Assembly: GCA_015680685.1 (NCBI GenBank)
Contig: MNCI01027068.1
Span: 62,001-126,000, forward strand
Source: Gnetum montanum
Taxonomy: Eukaryota; Streptophyta; Gnetopsida; Gnetales; Gnetaceae
Length of the DNA stretch: 64,000 bases
Direction: 5' to 3'
Below the pieces are notes generated by a model, which did not search any database, was not told the DNA's origin, and saw only the letters and a list, made by a program, of their open reading frames with translations. This document shows, piece after piece, positions 1 to 12,082 of this stretch; positions within the stretch are counted from its first letter, which is position 1; the number at the start of each line of letters is the position of its first letter. The position numbers and the translations under genes were made by a program.

Positions 1-1045
1 GTGTGCGTCGATGGCCTAGTTTGTTGGTGTGTCCCTGATGCTAATCAACTATGAATTCTTCAAGATGCTTATGAAGGTCCTTGTGGAGGACATTATGCTA
101 ATCAATTGCACATTCTCCAAGATGCTCATGGATCCCATCACATCCATGTCAAATGGAAAGGCATAAATTATAGTCACTGTTGACTATTGTATGAAATAGT
201 TAGAAGCAGTAGCTATCATCAACTATAAATCATCTACTACTACTTGATTTGTACAAAAAATGTTGTAAACAGGTTTGGTATGCCATGTGCATTAATTTCT
301 AACAATGGAACTCATTTTATAAGCACTACTTTTTGAAAGCTCATGCAACACTTGGGGATTGAACATAAAATCACAACACCTTACCATCTCCAAGCTAATG
401 ATTAAGATGAGGTTACCAATAGGGAAATCACAAGGATACTAACAAGAAATGTTAGTAAGTATAGGAAGGATTGGAGCACAAAACCGAATGGTGCCCTTTG
501 GGCCTACTACCCAACTTGGAAACTTCTTATAAGCTACTCTTCCTACTAGCTTGTGTATGGCAAACTACCAACGCTTCCTATTGAATCTGAATTTTGTACA
601 CTTTCAACAGCTTGTGATCTTGACCTTGACTTGAGTCTAGCCCCCCTGCCCCCCTCCACCCCCCATCAAAAAAAAGACTAATGAATCATCTAACGAGTTC
701 CACAAGGCCTATAACAAAAATCATCATGACCTAAAAATTAGAAAAGTCAAATTTTAACTGGGAGACAAGGCTCTTTACTAGAACCTCACACATGTACCTC
801 AACAAACTAAGTTTCAAATGTTGTGGGAAGGACCTTATATCATTTATGAGAATTTTTCTTCAGGGGCCATGATGATCTATAAACTTGAGAGTCCAAACAA
901 GAAACAACTAGTCAACATCCAACAAATTAAACCTTTCCATGAGCATATGCTAACTAACACAACAAGCACCTCATCAAATGACCAACCATGCTCCATATTT
1001 TGGATTTCCTCCTTTCAACTTAGTTGTGGGAGAGATGGCCACTCA
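1..1045 (+). pseudogene. Ty3/gypsy integrase and pol C-terminus (element A), decayed
   Basis: Broken reading frames match, segment by segment, the integrase of element C further right (45.8-46.4 kb and 53.4-53.9 kb). The left edge holds the linker before the zinc-binding region. The catalytic core follows, with a degenerate first Asp region near 130-190, the second-Asp motif near 298-310 reading SNNG instead of SDNG, and the TPYH/EVTNRE segment near 375-430. After that come the C-terminal domain (WEGPYIIY near 825-850) and the pol end (HEHM near 940). Internal stops and the Asp-to-Asn change show it is dead. The family joins cDNA to chromosomal DNA. The 5' part of the element lies left of the window. 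Confidence 0.85.
1016..1038 (+). promoter_or_regulatory. Polypurine-like motif at the pol end of element A
   Basis: The tract TTGTGGGAGAGATGGCC sits at the end of the pol frame and is followed by a T-rich stretch (1078-1150). The same block occurs at 53946-53964 in C, on the minus strand at 49230-49250 in D, and as a variant at 10071-10087 in B. It resembles the true polypurine tract next to the 3' LTRs of this family but lies about 2 kb upstream of the LTR. Confidence 0.5.
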
Positions 1046-1674
1046 TGCTAATCATACAAAGCAACTCCTCAGGTTTTCAACTTTTTTTTCTTACATATTT
1101 TTTTTACAATTTTTTGTTTTAAACATTCTTTATTTTACATCTTTTGGTTTTTATGTTATTAATCTTTTCTAATTTTTGTTTTACACCATCATTAGTACAT
1201 TTTCTATTTCTTGAATATTTTATACTTTCTATTATAGTTTATTTTATTTGTTGTGATTTTCTAACTTTTTGTTAATAAGTGTCAGGCACATTGGTAGCGC
1301 ATTACTTGATGGTGGTATGTACTATTTTTGTTATTTGATTGTTGGTGTTTGGTTTTTAGCTTTGAGTTTCGTTATGGATAATTAGGACATGGCTTCTTTT
1401 CATGTAACAGGTAGTGAGTCCACAACATCTACCCATTCACAAACTCTATTGTTTTCCTTGTTTTAAAAATATGCAATTAATTTTTTATTAATATAATTTT
1501 AATAAATTTGTGACTTTGATAGTTTCTAGAATTGGGAAGGATTCAAAGGTTTGAATAGGGTGTGGCTTTAATGGGATTTGGTATTTTTTGTGCTTTTCTG
1601 TTTGTATGGGTGCATGTGTGTTTTCATGAATTTCTTACCATTCCATGTCCACCAATAAAAGGAAGTTGAATAAG

Positions 1675-1950
1675 TCCTTGCATGGTGTGGTTCTCATAAA
1701 AAAAAACAAACAAACAAATGATGAGAATTCAAAGCACATCCCTTTGAAAAAATAAATTCATACATCCTTGCATGGTGTGATTCTCATCAAGAAAACAGAA
1801 AAAGGAAAAAGAGAATAGATGAGGATTCAAAGCACACCCCTTGAACAAAATAAATGCATGTGTCTTTGCATGGTGTGGTTTCCATTGGAAGAAAACAACA
1901 ACAACAACAATGAGAATTCAAAGCATCCCCCTTGGATAGAATAAATGGGC
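1675..1950 (+). repeat. About 90-bp tandem repeat, three diverged copies
   Basis: The block CTTGCATGGTGTGG plus TTCTCAT recurs near 1676, 1766 and 1862, each followed by an A-rich stretch and a block like gaattcaaagca. The last copy is degraded. A single related block lies on the opposite strand near 48520-48540 inside element D, so it is part of the ancestral 3' region of the family. Confidence 0.65.
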
Positions 1951-2561
1951 TAGAAGAACTAGTTATGGGACTAGTTCCCTCTAACTAAGGTCCTTTCTTA
2001 TTTTCTACTTCTTCTCTAATAAGGAACGATGGTTGTTCTGTGAGAGGACTTTTATGTCTTAGGGAATGGATTGGTCTTAGAATGATGATGTGAAGTCATT
2101 GAACATGGTTGGTTTTGGTTTGGACTAAGGATGAATTCTATCAAGTCATTTAACCACAAAATTCACAAGGGACTTCATGTGACTATAATTAGGAACTCCA
2201 TTCCACACACACTATTTCATCCATCTGTGCTTTCCATGTCTCACCTCACTACTAGTTTCATGTTTTGGTTTGATGTGTTGGAATTCTTAGTTAGTTTATT
2301 TAGGGTTTTTATACTTAAACCTTCTGTAACCATTAATCATCCATGGGGCCCACAAAATCTTTGGTTTGAAGTTATGCAAGGGCATAAAAGGCTTGTGTGT
2401 GCTTTGGGGAGGACCCACTTGCATATCTTTTGGTTGGGTCAATTAAGTTCTTTACCCTTAGATACTTTTACAATAGAATTATTTTTGTTTACCCCATTAA
2501 TGACATCCAATTGTGCACATCTTCACAAAAATTTTTAGTGAATTCTTCTTTCTATAATTGT

Positions 2562-3399
2562 TGATGAGTGGTGAGGTACCCCTACACTCAACCATACGAA
2601 TACGAGTGCTTCACGCACGATTTGGTTGAACTCTGCAGACAGGCTAGTTGTGGTATCTAAACAGTTACTCGTAGATCATAGTTCGTTGTCTTCCCACTTG
2701 GACTAGTATTAGATTTTTCACATATAATTTAGTCCAGAGTGAGATGTATGATGTGTTCCTACACTAATGCTACACCTGGGTATGATGGGAAATAATATCA
2801 ACTAAGCTAGGAGAGATAGAGTGAGAGAGAATCTAAACTATCCTAAGTGCGATGAGCATCGATTCTTTAATCATCCGTACACATCTTAGACTTCGTGCAC
2901 GACTACCACTGGGATTACCAAGCGCATGGCCTAGGTATGCTACTGGATTACCAAGTAGTCACACTTAAATGCTTGTGATTAAGTCGTACTCATTCTGCGT
3001 TACTAGGAGATAAGGGTAGAGAGATATTAACTAAGAAAGTAATAAATAAAAATAAAAATTAAATAATTAAGCTAAGTGGATGCTGCAATGATGAAGTAAT
3101 CTTGATCTTTATTGCCAGTCATGTGCGTGTCCAAGTACATCATACTCAAATAAGGATGCTGTACAATTACAATCATCACACTGCAGGCATGCATTGGGAG
3201 AAAGGGTTGAGAGGAAAAACTGACAAAAATTCCCTACCTTAATACTAAAAACTGACTCTCTAACCAAATCTACCTACCTCTTATTTATAGATGAGGAGAC
3301 AAACTATGATATTGCGTATCCGATATTGCGTCTAGGCTGCGATATCGCGTACGCGATATTGTGGGTGCGATATCGTAGCCAACAATTCATGACTCATCA
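2562..3399 (-). mobile_element. Solo LTR of the A-E Ty3 family, minus orientation
   Basis: The block begins TGATGAGTGGTGAGGTACCCC and ends CATGACTCATCA, the same ends as the LTRs of B and D, and no internal region is attached. The five bases attgt flank it on both sides (2557-2561 and 3400-3404), a perfect target-site duplication. On the minus strand it has GATATCGC-type repeats (about 3310-3385), then a TATA box (rc of cttatttatag, 3281-3291) and a poly(A)-signal-like AATAAAG (rc near 3105). This is the usual product of recombination between the two LTRs of a full element. Confidence 0.92.
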
Positions 3400-3947
3400 A
3401 TTGTGAATTCTTATATCCTCTTCAAATATTTCATTGTGTTAAAAATTTTTTCGATTTAATGGACTACTTGTCTATTTTATCCTATTTGTCAACCTTCCTA
3501 CTACCACTACTAAAGAAACCAATCTACCACAATCACAACTTAGCCAAGCATAACCACTGATGAGACAAGGCATTTCACCACTATGTATTACACATTGCAT
3601 GCTAATTTGTGATTTTTTTGTGATTGCAATGTGAAGCATGAATTGGAAGCAAGACTATCTTCACAAAGATTGATGTAGTAATACCACACAATGAGGACTG
3701 TTCATGCTTGTTGGATCTCTTCTCTCTTTCTCTCTCTCATTCTTTTACTACTACGAGTGTTGGATGTCAATTTTCTCTAGAGTGTTCACTCCTCTTATCA
3801 TGATTTTAATTTCCTACACTTGGACATTCAGAGTCTATCTATTCCATTTGAGCTAGTTTGTAATGTTAGTCAATAATCCCATACCTACCTAATATGTTTT
3901 GTAAATAACTTATTCCTCCTCTTCTTCACTCGAGGATGAGTTTTCAT

Positions 3948-3962
3948 TTAGTCATGGGGGTA
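3948..3962 (+). promoter_or_regulatory. Polypurine tract next to the 3' LTR of element A
   Basis: TTTAGTCATGGGGGTA abuts the LTR start at 3963. The same sequence abuts the LTRs at 12083 (B), 55663 (C, ggaggta) and, on the minus strand, 47206 (D). It is the expected plus-strand primer for reverse transcription. Confidence 0.8.
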
Positions 3963-4811
3963 TGACGAATCACATTTTTTCATTTTCCACAATGTTGCAT
4001 ACACGATGTTAGGGCTATGGTGTTGCTTACATGATGTTGGTGTCTAACTATATGCAACCTCAAGGTGTATACCCCAAGGCTATAAATACTATGCTTGGGC
4101 TCTAGTTTTCAAGTCAATTTTTAATCTGTCTTAGTTAGAGTAGTGAAGCTCTTGCCATTTCTTTTTCTCAAAGTTAGAATATTTTCTAAGTGCCCGTAGA
4201 AGGAGTCTTAAGTGTGTGTGGTTCTTTGTTTGAGCACTGATGTACTTGAGCGTAGCAATGTGACAGCTATAAAACAAACTCTTTTGACAATCATTACAAC
4301 ACTAAGAATAGCTTAATATTTCTTTATTGCCTTTTACTTTCATGCTCTTTATTTTAATGCATTTGAATTAAGTAATTTATTTTTAGTAGTTAATGAACAT
4401 GAGCACAACCACTTCGAGCATTCATATAGTACTTGGTAACCCAGCAACGTTTTGTAGCCCAACAGTGCTATGTGTTCAGGATGTGTTTGGGAAAGTGGGA
4501 CGATTACTTATGTTAGGCTAGATAGATAAAACCAAATAATATTTTAAATTAATCTACTCTTCATTATTGTTGTAGGCAACCAAATCCATAAAATATAAAG
4601 TAAAAAAAATTATATACCTCAATTACACTTAAACCATACACTTGAACCTCATAAGTGTAATTGGGAAGACAATGAACATTCTCAACACCCATTTCACTTT
4701 CTAGAAGAGCTAGTGCATTAGATAACTATAGGTCCATGGAATTTGATCGGATCATGCATAACACCTTAGTGATTCATATGGTTTGGCATAGGGGTACATT
4801 GCTGCTCATCA
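3963..4811 (+). mobile_element. 3' LTR of element A
   Basis: It starts TGACGAATCAC after the polypurine tract and ends GGGGTACATTGCTGCTCATCA, homologous to the ends of the B, C and D LTRs. A TATA box (GGCTATAAATAC, 4077-4088) lies downstream of a region with gatgttgg/gatgttag motifs instead of the GATATCGC array of B and D. Its closest relative here is the element E LTR (62499-63364). The partner 5' LTR lies left of the window, so no target duplication can be checked. Confidence 0.82.
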
Positions 4812-6254
4812 ACCTTGATATGACAAAACAGACCATATTTCTTAAACGACATGTACTTCCATATAAATGACCACTATAATAACCTTCAAAATGGTATATG
4901 CCCAAAGAGAAAACTAATCCCATGATTAGAAAGTAGTTCCCAAAACATATCCAATGACACTAATTTTACCTAAATCAAACTTCTAGAAGCAAAGTTACGA
5001 ACATTCAAAGTTTGATTAATAAAATAACATTTAAATAATGTTTATTACCACTAGGAAGGATTGGAACTTCGAAAAAAAATTTCCCCTAATAGGCCTTGAA
5101 AATATCATATTTGAATCATACGAGTCTCATTAACATCACATATCATATTCTACAAGTCCATATCATACCATAAATCACATATATATTAATACATAGTTCA
5201 TAACCAAAATAAGACAATTTTGGAAAATAGACAACATAACATGTCCAAGCTCAATCTTTGAGCTATTCGCCCCACATGCCTACATTGCATAATCATATAT
5301 ACTAATCTAGCACAAAAATACATGGAAAAGGTAAAGACAATCCACTAAATAAAATTATTGGGCAGAAAGGACAAAATAAGTAGAAAACCCTAACAAATCT
5401 GGCATGACTTTGTTTTGCTCCCAACCAGTTTTGCATCCACGTAGACATGATCACAACAATACCAAATCTAGGCTCAGAGCAAGAAAAAACTATCCATAAA
5501 GCTCAAAATTCAAAAAAATGTGAAATAGAAGAAGAGAGAAGAAAGAAAAATGAAAGAATAGGCTCCTATGCATTTTTGTTGATGTGAATAGAAAAAATAG
5601 AAACCCAAAACTCAATTTCTCTCAGAAAGCGGTGGTGAGGTAGTGGGTGAAAAAAAAATTAAACAAACATAAAACCTATACTTTCACTTTATGATTTGTA
5701 TAAAATAAACAAAAACCAACAATGCACTTTTCTTACATGATGTGAGTTTTCTTTTTTCTTTTTTTCCTTTTGAACTATTTATTATTTGTTGTTATGAATG
5801 ATTTTCATAAGCTATCCTTATTTTTTTTCTTTGCAACTAATGCTATAAACTTTGATCATGCATAACAAGCACACTGGGACTCCAAATCAGAATCCATTTG
5901 AACCTTCAAGATCCTTATCATATGCACTACACATTCACATGGCAAAATCACACCTAAACATCACACAAGATAGTGCTATAGTACAAATTCCTAAATACCA
6001 ACATCATGCATAAAGCATAAAGACATACTGGCTAGGTACTCTTGTAGCCCAGTCCAACACCCTTGCTAGCAGCCTCACCTATCTAACACATCACACAAGG
6101 CTACTATACATAATCATGTTAGTTAAGCATAACTAACATGAATATGAAGCCTCATAATATATAAAATACATTTATATTAAATTAACTTGTCCCTGATAGC
6201 CCACTGGGACTGCACATGTAATGTATAAATTGTAAATGTATGATCATACCTAAT
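4812..6254. other. AT-rich region with no gene seen
   Basis: No reading frame of note, no LTR ends and no recognisable domain on either strand. It has A-rich and T-rich runs (5480-5570, 5745-5830). It is probably old intergenic or TE-derived DNA that can no longer be classified by eye. Confidence 0.4.
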
Positions 6255-7218
6255 GTCTTTAGATGGGATGTAACACAAATTGGTTTGAAAGTCTAGTGTT
6301 GGAGGTCTGATAATGGAGGGGAGATGATAATCTAGAGTTCAAGACTTTTTATTCTAAGAATGGAATCGGAATAATTAAGATAGTTCTTGGAACACCGAAG
6401 AGAATGGTGTTGCTGACAGAATTATCAGGACCTTGAATGAGAGATCTAGAAGCATGAGGATATCTTCTAGACTACCAAAGATGTTTTGGACATATGTAGT
6501 CAACACAGTAGCCTATCTCATAAATTGAGGACCTTTAGTTTCACTGGACTTTAAGATACCTACGGAAGAATGGTCAAGAAAGATAGTAAACTTCTTAAAT
6601 TTATAAGTTTTTGGTTGTGTATCATATGTCCACTTTGGTTTTGATGTCTGAGATAACCTTGATCCTAAAGCCAAGAAATGTTATTTTATTCACTATGGTT
6701 TTGATGATTTTGATTATTATTTTGGGGATGATCAAAATAGAAAATTTATAAGGCATACGGATGTCACTTTTAATGAACACGTGGTGTACAAGGACAAGTC
6801 CAGATTAGAATCTAATAGTGTAGGGAATCAAGAAAAGAAAATTGCGAAGGTTGCATTGGAAGAGATATTTGAGAGGGATGTAGCTAGAAAGATTCAAAAA
6901 AAAAATACTGGAAATAGGATAGTTAAAGATGAAGCTAAAGTTGAGTTAGAAACCGTTACACCAAAATCTCAGTTGAAAATGTCTACTAGATCACCAAAGC
7001 TTAGAGATAGGTACTCTTCTACATTACATTATTTGCTTTTTCCTAATGTTAGAAAGCTAGAATGTTTTGATGAAGTAATGTAGGTGACAAATCATGTTAA
7101 GTGGGAGTTGGCTATGAGAGATGAGATGAAGTCACTCTAGAAGAATATGACATGAACACTAACTAAGTTGCTAGAAGGAAAGAAGACATTACAAAATAAG
7201 TGGATGTACAAGGTTAAG
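6255..7218 (+). pseudogene. Ty1/copia pol, integrase to start of RT (element H, 5' part)
   Basis: Frameshifted coding follows the copia integrase. SDNGGE is at about 6306-6323, then a segment reading MRISSRLPKMFWTY (6456-6500), VAYLIN, and VFGCVSYVHFG (about 6606-6645). The typical post-integrase WDDQNRK/TDVTFNEHVVYKDKS block is at about 6720-6800. The frame reopens at 6781-7083 (acidic/basic linker), and the RT start reads VKWELAMRDEMKSL and NKWMYKV (7098-7218). The frame stops where element B is inserted and resumes at 15791. The gag, protease and 5' LTR are absent, so the element is 5' truncated. Confidence 0.87.
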
Positions 7219-7744
7219 TGATGAGTCATGGTCTGTTAGGCCTAGTAATCACAGCCTAGTTATCAGAGCCCTATTATTAAAGCCCTGATACAAGATATGG
7301 TCTATTAGGCCCAGCTACGATATCGCGTTCTCCCCCACGATATTGCATACACGATATTGCGGCCTACCTCAATTTCTATAAATAAGAGGTAGCTTTCCTT
7401 GTTCTAGGAGTTAGTTTTTAGAGTTAAGTTTTGATTTTAGTTTTTGTTTTTCCTCTCAACCCTTTTCCTCCCAGTATATGCCCGTAGTGTGGTGATTGTA
7501 ATTGTAAGGCATCCTTATTCGAGTGTGATGTACTTGGACACACAGATGAACAGCAATAAAGATCAAGATTACTTCATCATTGTAGCATTCACTTAGTTTA
7601 ATTAACTAATTAATTAATTATTATTTTCTACTTTCTTAATTAATATCTCTCACCCTTAAACTCCTGTTAAACGCAGAATGAGTACGACTTGATTACGAGC
7701 ATTTAAGTGTGACTACTTGGTAACCCAGTAGTGTACCCAAGATC
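7219..7744 (+). repeat. 5' LTR of element B (3' end lost in assembly gap)
   Basis: It starts TGATGAGTCATGG and matches 12083-12590 closely. Repeats of the GATATCGC/GATATTGC type (7312-7364) lie immediately upstream of TATAAATAAGAGG (7378-7390). An AATAAAG near 7555 probably marks the R/poly(A) region. The sequence breaks at 7745 in a 225-base N gap. Confidence 0.9.
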
Positions 7745-7969
7745 NNNNNNNNNNNNNNNNNNNNNNNNNNNNNNNNNNNNNNNNNNNNNNNNNNNNNNNN
7801 NNNNNNNNNNNNNNNNNNNNNNNNNNNNNNNNNNNNNNNNNNNNNNNNNNNNNNNNNNNNNNNNNNNNNNNNNNNNNNNNNNNNNNNNNNNNNNNNNNNN
7901 NNNNNNNNNNNNNNNNNNNNNNNNNNNNNNNNNNNNNNNNNNNNNNNNNNNNNNNNNNNNNNNNNNNNN
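7745..7969. other. Assembly gap (225 N)
   Basis: Hides the end of the B 5' LTR and its primer site. The frame 7731-7985 across it is meaningless. Confidence 0.99.
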
Positions 7970-8090
7970 GGTGCTAGTTATCTAGATTAGTTATATCATA
8001 CAAGGTCTTTGTATAGGAATTAATGATATATCTTTTAAGAAGAATTAATTACAAAAAGTCACATACGAATTCACACATAGCTTCACAACC

Positions 8091-9109
8091 ATGCCTCTCC
8101 TACAAGACTATGATAATGCCATACCTAGTGAGGAAATTCATTGGAGAACCAACGAATTAGATGACAACAAAGATTGGAGTACGCAATTCGAGGTGGGGGT
8201 TTCTTATGAATATAAACAAAGGCAACATCATTCCAACACACAAAAGCATAACCTACTTGATGACGATGAACCCCCATTGGCCACTACAAGCCTAATGCAA
8301 ATACAAGAGGTTGTTCGAATCTCCCGTAGGCATCGTAAAGAGAGTCATCTACCCAGGCTCGATTTAAACAACTTCCCTAATTTCTCAAGAGGCTATGACT
8401 TAGATCCATATCAACATTTAAAAGCCTTCTACGATGCCTACACATGGAACAACATTGATAACGGTTGGCAAAAACTCAAGCTCTTCCCTATGACACTTGT
8501 TGGCCAAGCAAAAGTATGGTATAGATCATTAAAACCAAATTCATTACAATGTTGGCCAAAAATGGTAGAAGTATTTAATGAAAGATATCAAACCTACACA
8601 AGAGTATCAGCCTTGAGGAAACAAATCCAAGAGTGGAAACAAGCACAACATGCACCCTTGGACATGGCCTTAGAAAGATATTATGCACTGTTAAACAATT
8701 GTCCCCCCATGAGTTCTCTGAAGAAAGGCTAATGTACCATATCATTGATGGGCTTTGTGATGAAACAAGAAAGACCCTAGGGATGTATGCCCAAGGACAA
8801 CTATATGAACTACGAACCCATCAAGTCCAAGAGCTTGTTAAGTAGGTAGCAAAAGAAGAAGGAGAAATGGCTAGATGGGAGAGTGTTGAAAAACATCAAT
8901 GGGATCAAAATCTCAACTTAACAAAGGTCCATGATCATAAAAAGGAGAAATCAACCTATCATAAGGGGAAAGAACCATCTTTATTGGTACAACAATCATT
9001 AGAGGAAGTCGAGGCAAAGATCAAAAAGATGTTGGAATGGACATATAAAAAGTGTGGAGAATATATCAATATTATTGGAGATAGAGTTTTGACAACCCAA
9101 GAAGCATGA
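8091..9109 (+). pseudogene. Ty3 Gag of element B
   Basis: The frame starts at the ATG at 8091 after an untranslated leader, and matches the Gag of C and D residue by residue. The Retrotrans_gag-type core runs from LPRLDLNNFPNF (about 8350) through WYRSLKPNS to the YYALLN segment (about 8675). A frameshift near 8700 moves the frame (HIIDGLCDETRKTLG near 8740), and a TAG at 8843-8845 precedes a last block (8867-9109, basic). A zinc-knuckle-like CLYDHPKG segment follows near 9190-9220. Gag forms the virus-like particle that packages element RNA. Two lesions make it non-functional as written, but it is the least damaged coding region of B. Confidence 0.88.
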
Positions 9110-10070
9110 TAAGATATCATTAGATAATCGAGAAGAAGGGATGAAGGAAATAAGAGATCAACTACCAAACATACGTATGAATGTAACGTATGCTTGTATG
9201 ATCATCCCAAGGGCCAATGCCTAATCTTGTTACATTTATATGAGCATTGGGGAAACACGTTACACCCAAAGTTCGTACAGAGATACTATGTTTGATCACA
9301 GTGGCAACAATCCCAGTCGTGGGGGAAGCCACCCCTAAACTAGAGACACCCTTCATATTATCTAAACCCAAATGCTTACCTAGTTCAACACCCTGTTTCC
9401 CCAACTGGGCCAACATACTCTATCTCATTGCACTACCATTCTCCTCAATACTATCAGCCCATGTCCTCAACACAACCACCGCCTTGTGCACCTTACACTT
9501 CTCCTAATTTTCAACATTCTCATCCTTTCCCTTCTTCTACATTGCCACCAACTATTCCTAAGATGTCTGCACCATAGCAACAACCCCCAAATATTACTTG
9601 TGCTACTGCTGCCAACAGTAGTGAGAGGCCCCCTCAACATCAAAAGTGTCCCTTCTTTAAAACATCAAAAGTGTCCCTTCTTTAAACATGACCGTAGGAA
9701 GGGACAACACAATTCCAAGGCCACTACATCCTTCAACTCAGCATAAGACCAACACTATGGTGCACCGTTATCTTCGAACCTAATGCCTCATGTCACTTCA
9801 TCAGGGCCACCAACTAACACTCCAACAAACATACGGCCCAATGAACATAGTCATGGAAGGCAACATCTTGATCTTTGCATACCATATTATGGTCCTAAAT
9901 ATCATAGTGGGTCAAATCCTTATCCAAAAATCACATCTTATAAATTGCCCCACTATGCTTACTATAATCAAGTGTGTGAACCCTGATGGGGTAAGTATGG
10001 CCAAGTTCCAATGCTTCCAACATGCAAGGATCCTCATCTTTCATTTATTAATCCTTTCCATACTCAACCG
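9110..10070 (+). pseudogene. Degenerate Gag tail / proline-rich region of element B
   Basis: After the zinc-knuckle-like DHPKG segment (about 9190-9220) the translation is rich in Pro, Gln, Tyr and Ser in shifting frames. Element C has the same kind of stretch at 42770-43160. A 35-bp direct duplication (catcaaaagtgtcccttcttta) lies at about 9640-9690. No protease motif is found. The short ORFs here are fragments of this decayed tail and not separate genes. Confidence 0.55.
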
Positions 10071-10087
10071 TTTAGTTATGGGGGATA
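10071..10087 (+). promoter_or_regulatory. Polypurine-like motif at the pol-deletion edge of element B
   Basis: TTTAGTTATGGGGGATA is followed by cccccattctaataac and a T-rich tract (10119-10230). It aligns with the pol-end block of C (53946-53990). In B it follows the Gag tail directly, so the pol deletion ends just before it. Confidence 0.55.
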
Positions 10088-12082
10088 CCCCCCATTCTAA
10101 TAACAAGCAGTATTAATAACTCCTTTTTTATTTTATTTAATTTTATAATTTTTTTTCTAGTTTTTCATTTTTCAATTTTTCAAATTTTTTGTTTTATCTT
10201 TTTATCTTTTTGTCTTTTTACGTTTTTATAAGTAATCTCATCTATGAATAAAAAACTCATGTGGCTCATTGGTTGAGATGTGTTTTATGTTATTGAGTCT
10301 CGAGTGATCAATTATTTAGACAGTGAGCCCATTACACCCACTCATCCACTCTACAAATAAGAGGTTCTGTTCAAGGGTACAATGATATTCTTGACATTCT
10401 TTAAAACTTAAAATTAATTTTATGTTCATTGTACCCAGAATGAAGAAGGATGGACCAAGAGGGAATGAATAGGGTGTGACATCAAGGGGACTTGCAGATT
10501 CTCTTTGGTGATGTTTGTGAGAGTTATCATGCAACGTGGTTGTACTAAGATCCTTGTAGATCTAACAAAAATGGGAGTAAGAGTAATCAAAAGGGCACTC
10601 AAAATTCCAATGCTATTCTAGGGGGTCCCACTGGAAAAACATGCATCCATGCCTGAAGGTTGGCAGCTTCTCTGGACTCAGTATTAAAAAAAAAAGAGAA
10701 AAGGAAAGAAAAGCAGTAAAAAAAGAGAGAAAGTACCACAAAACAAAAATCACTCCTCCCTTGAATAAAATGCTAAGTGATCGTACGCTTGGTTGTTTTG
10801 GTACTCTCATAGTCGCTCATCATGGGATGAAACAATGCGGTGTCACTGATCAATGGAATGGACTTGGTTCTAATCTTGGAATGACAGGTTAATGACACCT
10901 TAATCATGCTTTACACATAGGATTCACTATGGCTTGGGTCAGTTACCTCATGTCCTAATTTCTGCAATCCCTTCTGTAGTTCGTATCACCTCGCTGTTCA
11001 TGTAATTGTAGCTTGTGTCTTGTATAACGTAGAATTCTTACCTCATTCTGGTGGTATCTACATGTGTGTGTTTTATAAAACTGGTATGGATTACATTTAA
11101 CCCTTCTAGTGCCTACGGAAATTTTAAGGCGTGGTTACGCAAGGGCATTATAGGTTGGAACCTACTTTGGGGAGGATCCACTTGCGTGACTTTTGCAATT
11201 TGTACTTGTTTCATACCACCACATCATCTTATACCCTCTGAGTACTTCATTTCCAAATCCATTCTTTCCTTTATCATCATTTTATCAAATGTTCCTCAAA
11301 ACCAGGTCTGACATTAAAATTTTAGGACAACTTCCTTGAAAAAAATTTCTAACTCTAAAATCACACTATGCAAAGAATTCAACATTTATTAAAGGTAATG
11401 AGTAAGGTATGAAATCATTGAACTTTTTTTTCAATAACCTTACTAACAATTGATCTTTTTATGATTATAGATGGCCCCTAAAAGAAGACAACAAGGAGGA
11501 CCTTCTCAAGGTGCTACTGAATGACCAGGGGGAGGCAGGGGTCAAGGCCTTCATGCAGAACATGCAGAGCAAGAGGCATAATCACTCAGCATCCATCATG
11601 AAACTCTTGTTACTGCATAATCTATCCAAGAAAAATTTGAAAGGTCAGGGCCCAAGCCTATGAAGAGGAATGACAGCTGTTTGCGGCATAACATGTCAAT
11701 GCCAATCAAGTGTTCCCGCAATTGCCATGTTCATGGAAAGTCCCGACTCCATCAAAAATTGGAACATCAACATGGATGGCTCATAACCCTTGGATAGAAT
11801 AGGAGAAATGTTAAGCGCTTCTTCAACGGTATCAATCTCAGAAGCTTGATCATGCAGGAAAAAGGAGAGGCACCCATAGAAGAGCCACCACTATCGGGAA
11901 CCCCATGAGTTCCACAAGTTTTATCTTTTGTGTAAGTGTCCAAATTTTGTTTAATTCTCCACTGTGGCATGAATAAATTCCTAGTCAGTCAATAATCCCA
12001 TACCTATCCACTATGTAATCAATTGAACTTGTTCCTCACTTTCTTTGACTCGAGGAAGAGTTGTTATTCAGTCGTGGGGGTA
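10088..12082 (+). other. 3' non-coding region of element B with polypurine tract
   Basis: Blocks match the 3' regions of A and C: the agtgagcccatt block near 10321 and the ggggaggatccacttgc block near 11169. No pol coding is present. A polypyrimidine/AG boundary precedes an ATG at 11471, whose short frame (MAPKRRQQGGP...) stops after 17 codons. The true polypurine tract (CAGTCGTGGGGGTA) ends at 12082 against the 3' LTR. Confidence 0.7.

Larger units (their letters stand above)
1046..3962 (+). other. Long 3' non-coding region of element A (with a solo LTR inserted)
   Basis: This stretch between the end of pol and the 3' LTR has no credible gene. Short blocks line up with the 3' region of element C: the gtgagtccaca block near 1415 and 54250, the ggggaggaccca/ggaggatccat block near 2415 and 54880, and the cacaactTAGCCA block near 3535 and 55185. 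The ORF at 2131-2538 is not preserved in C. A long region between pol and LTR is typical of Athila/Tat-type Ty3 elements. Confidence 0.7.

Noticed and set aside
7731-7985. ORF across the N gap (also 54253-54614)
   Set aside because: Ns were translated as X. There is no sequence behind them.
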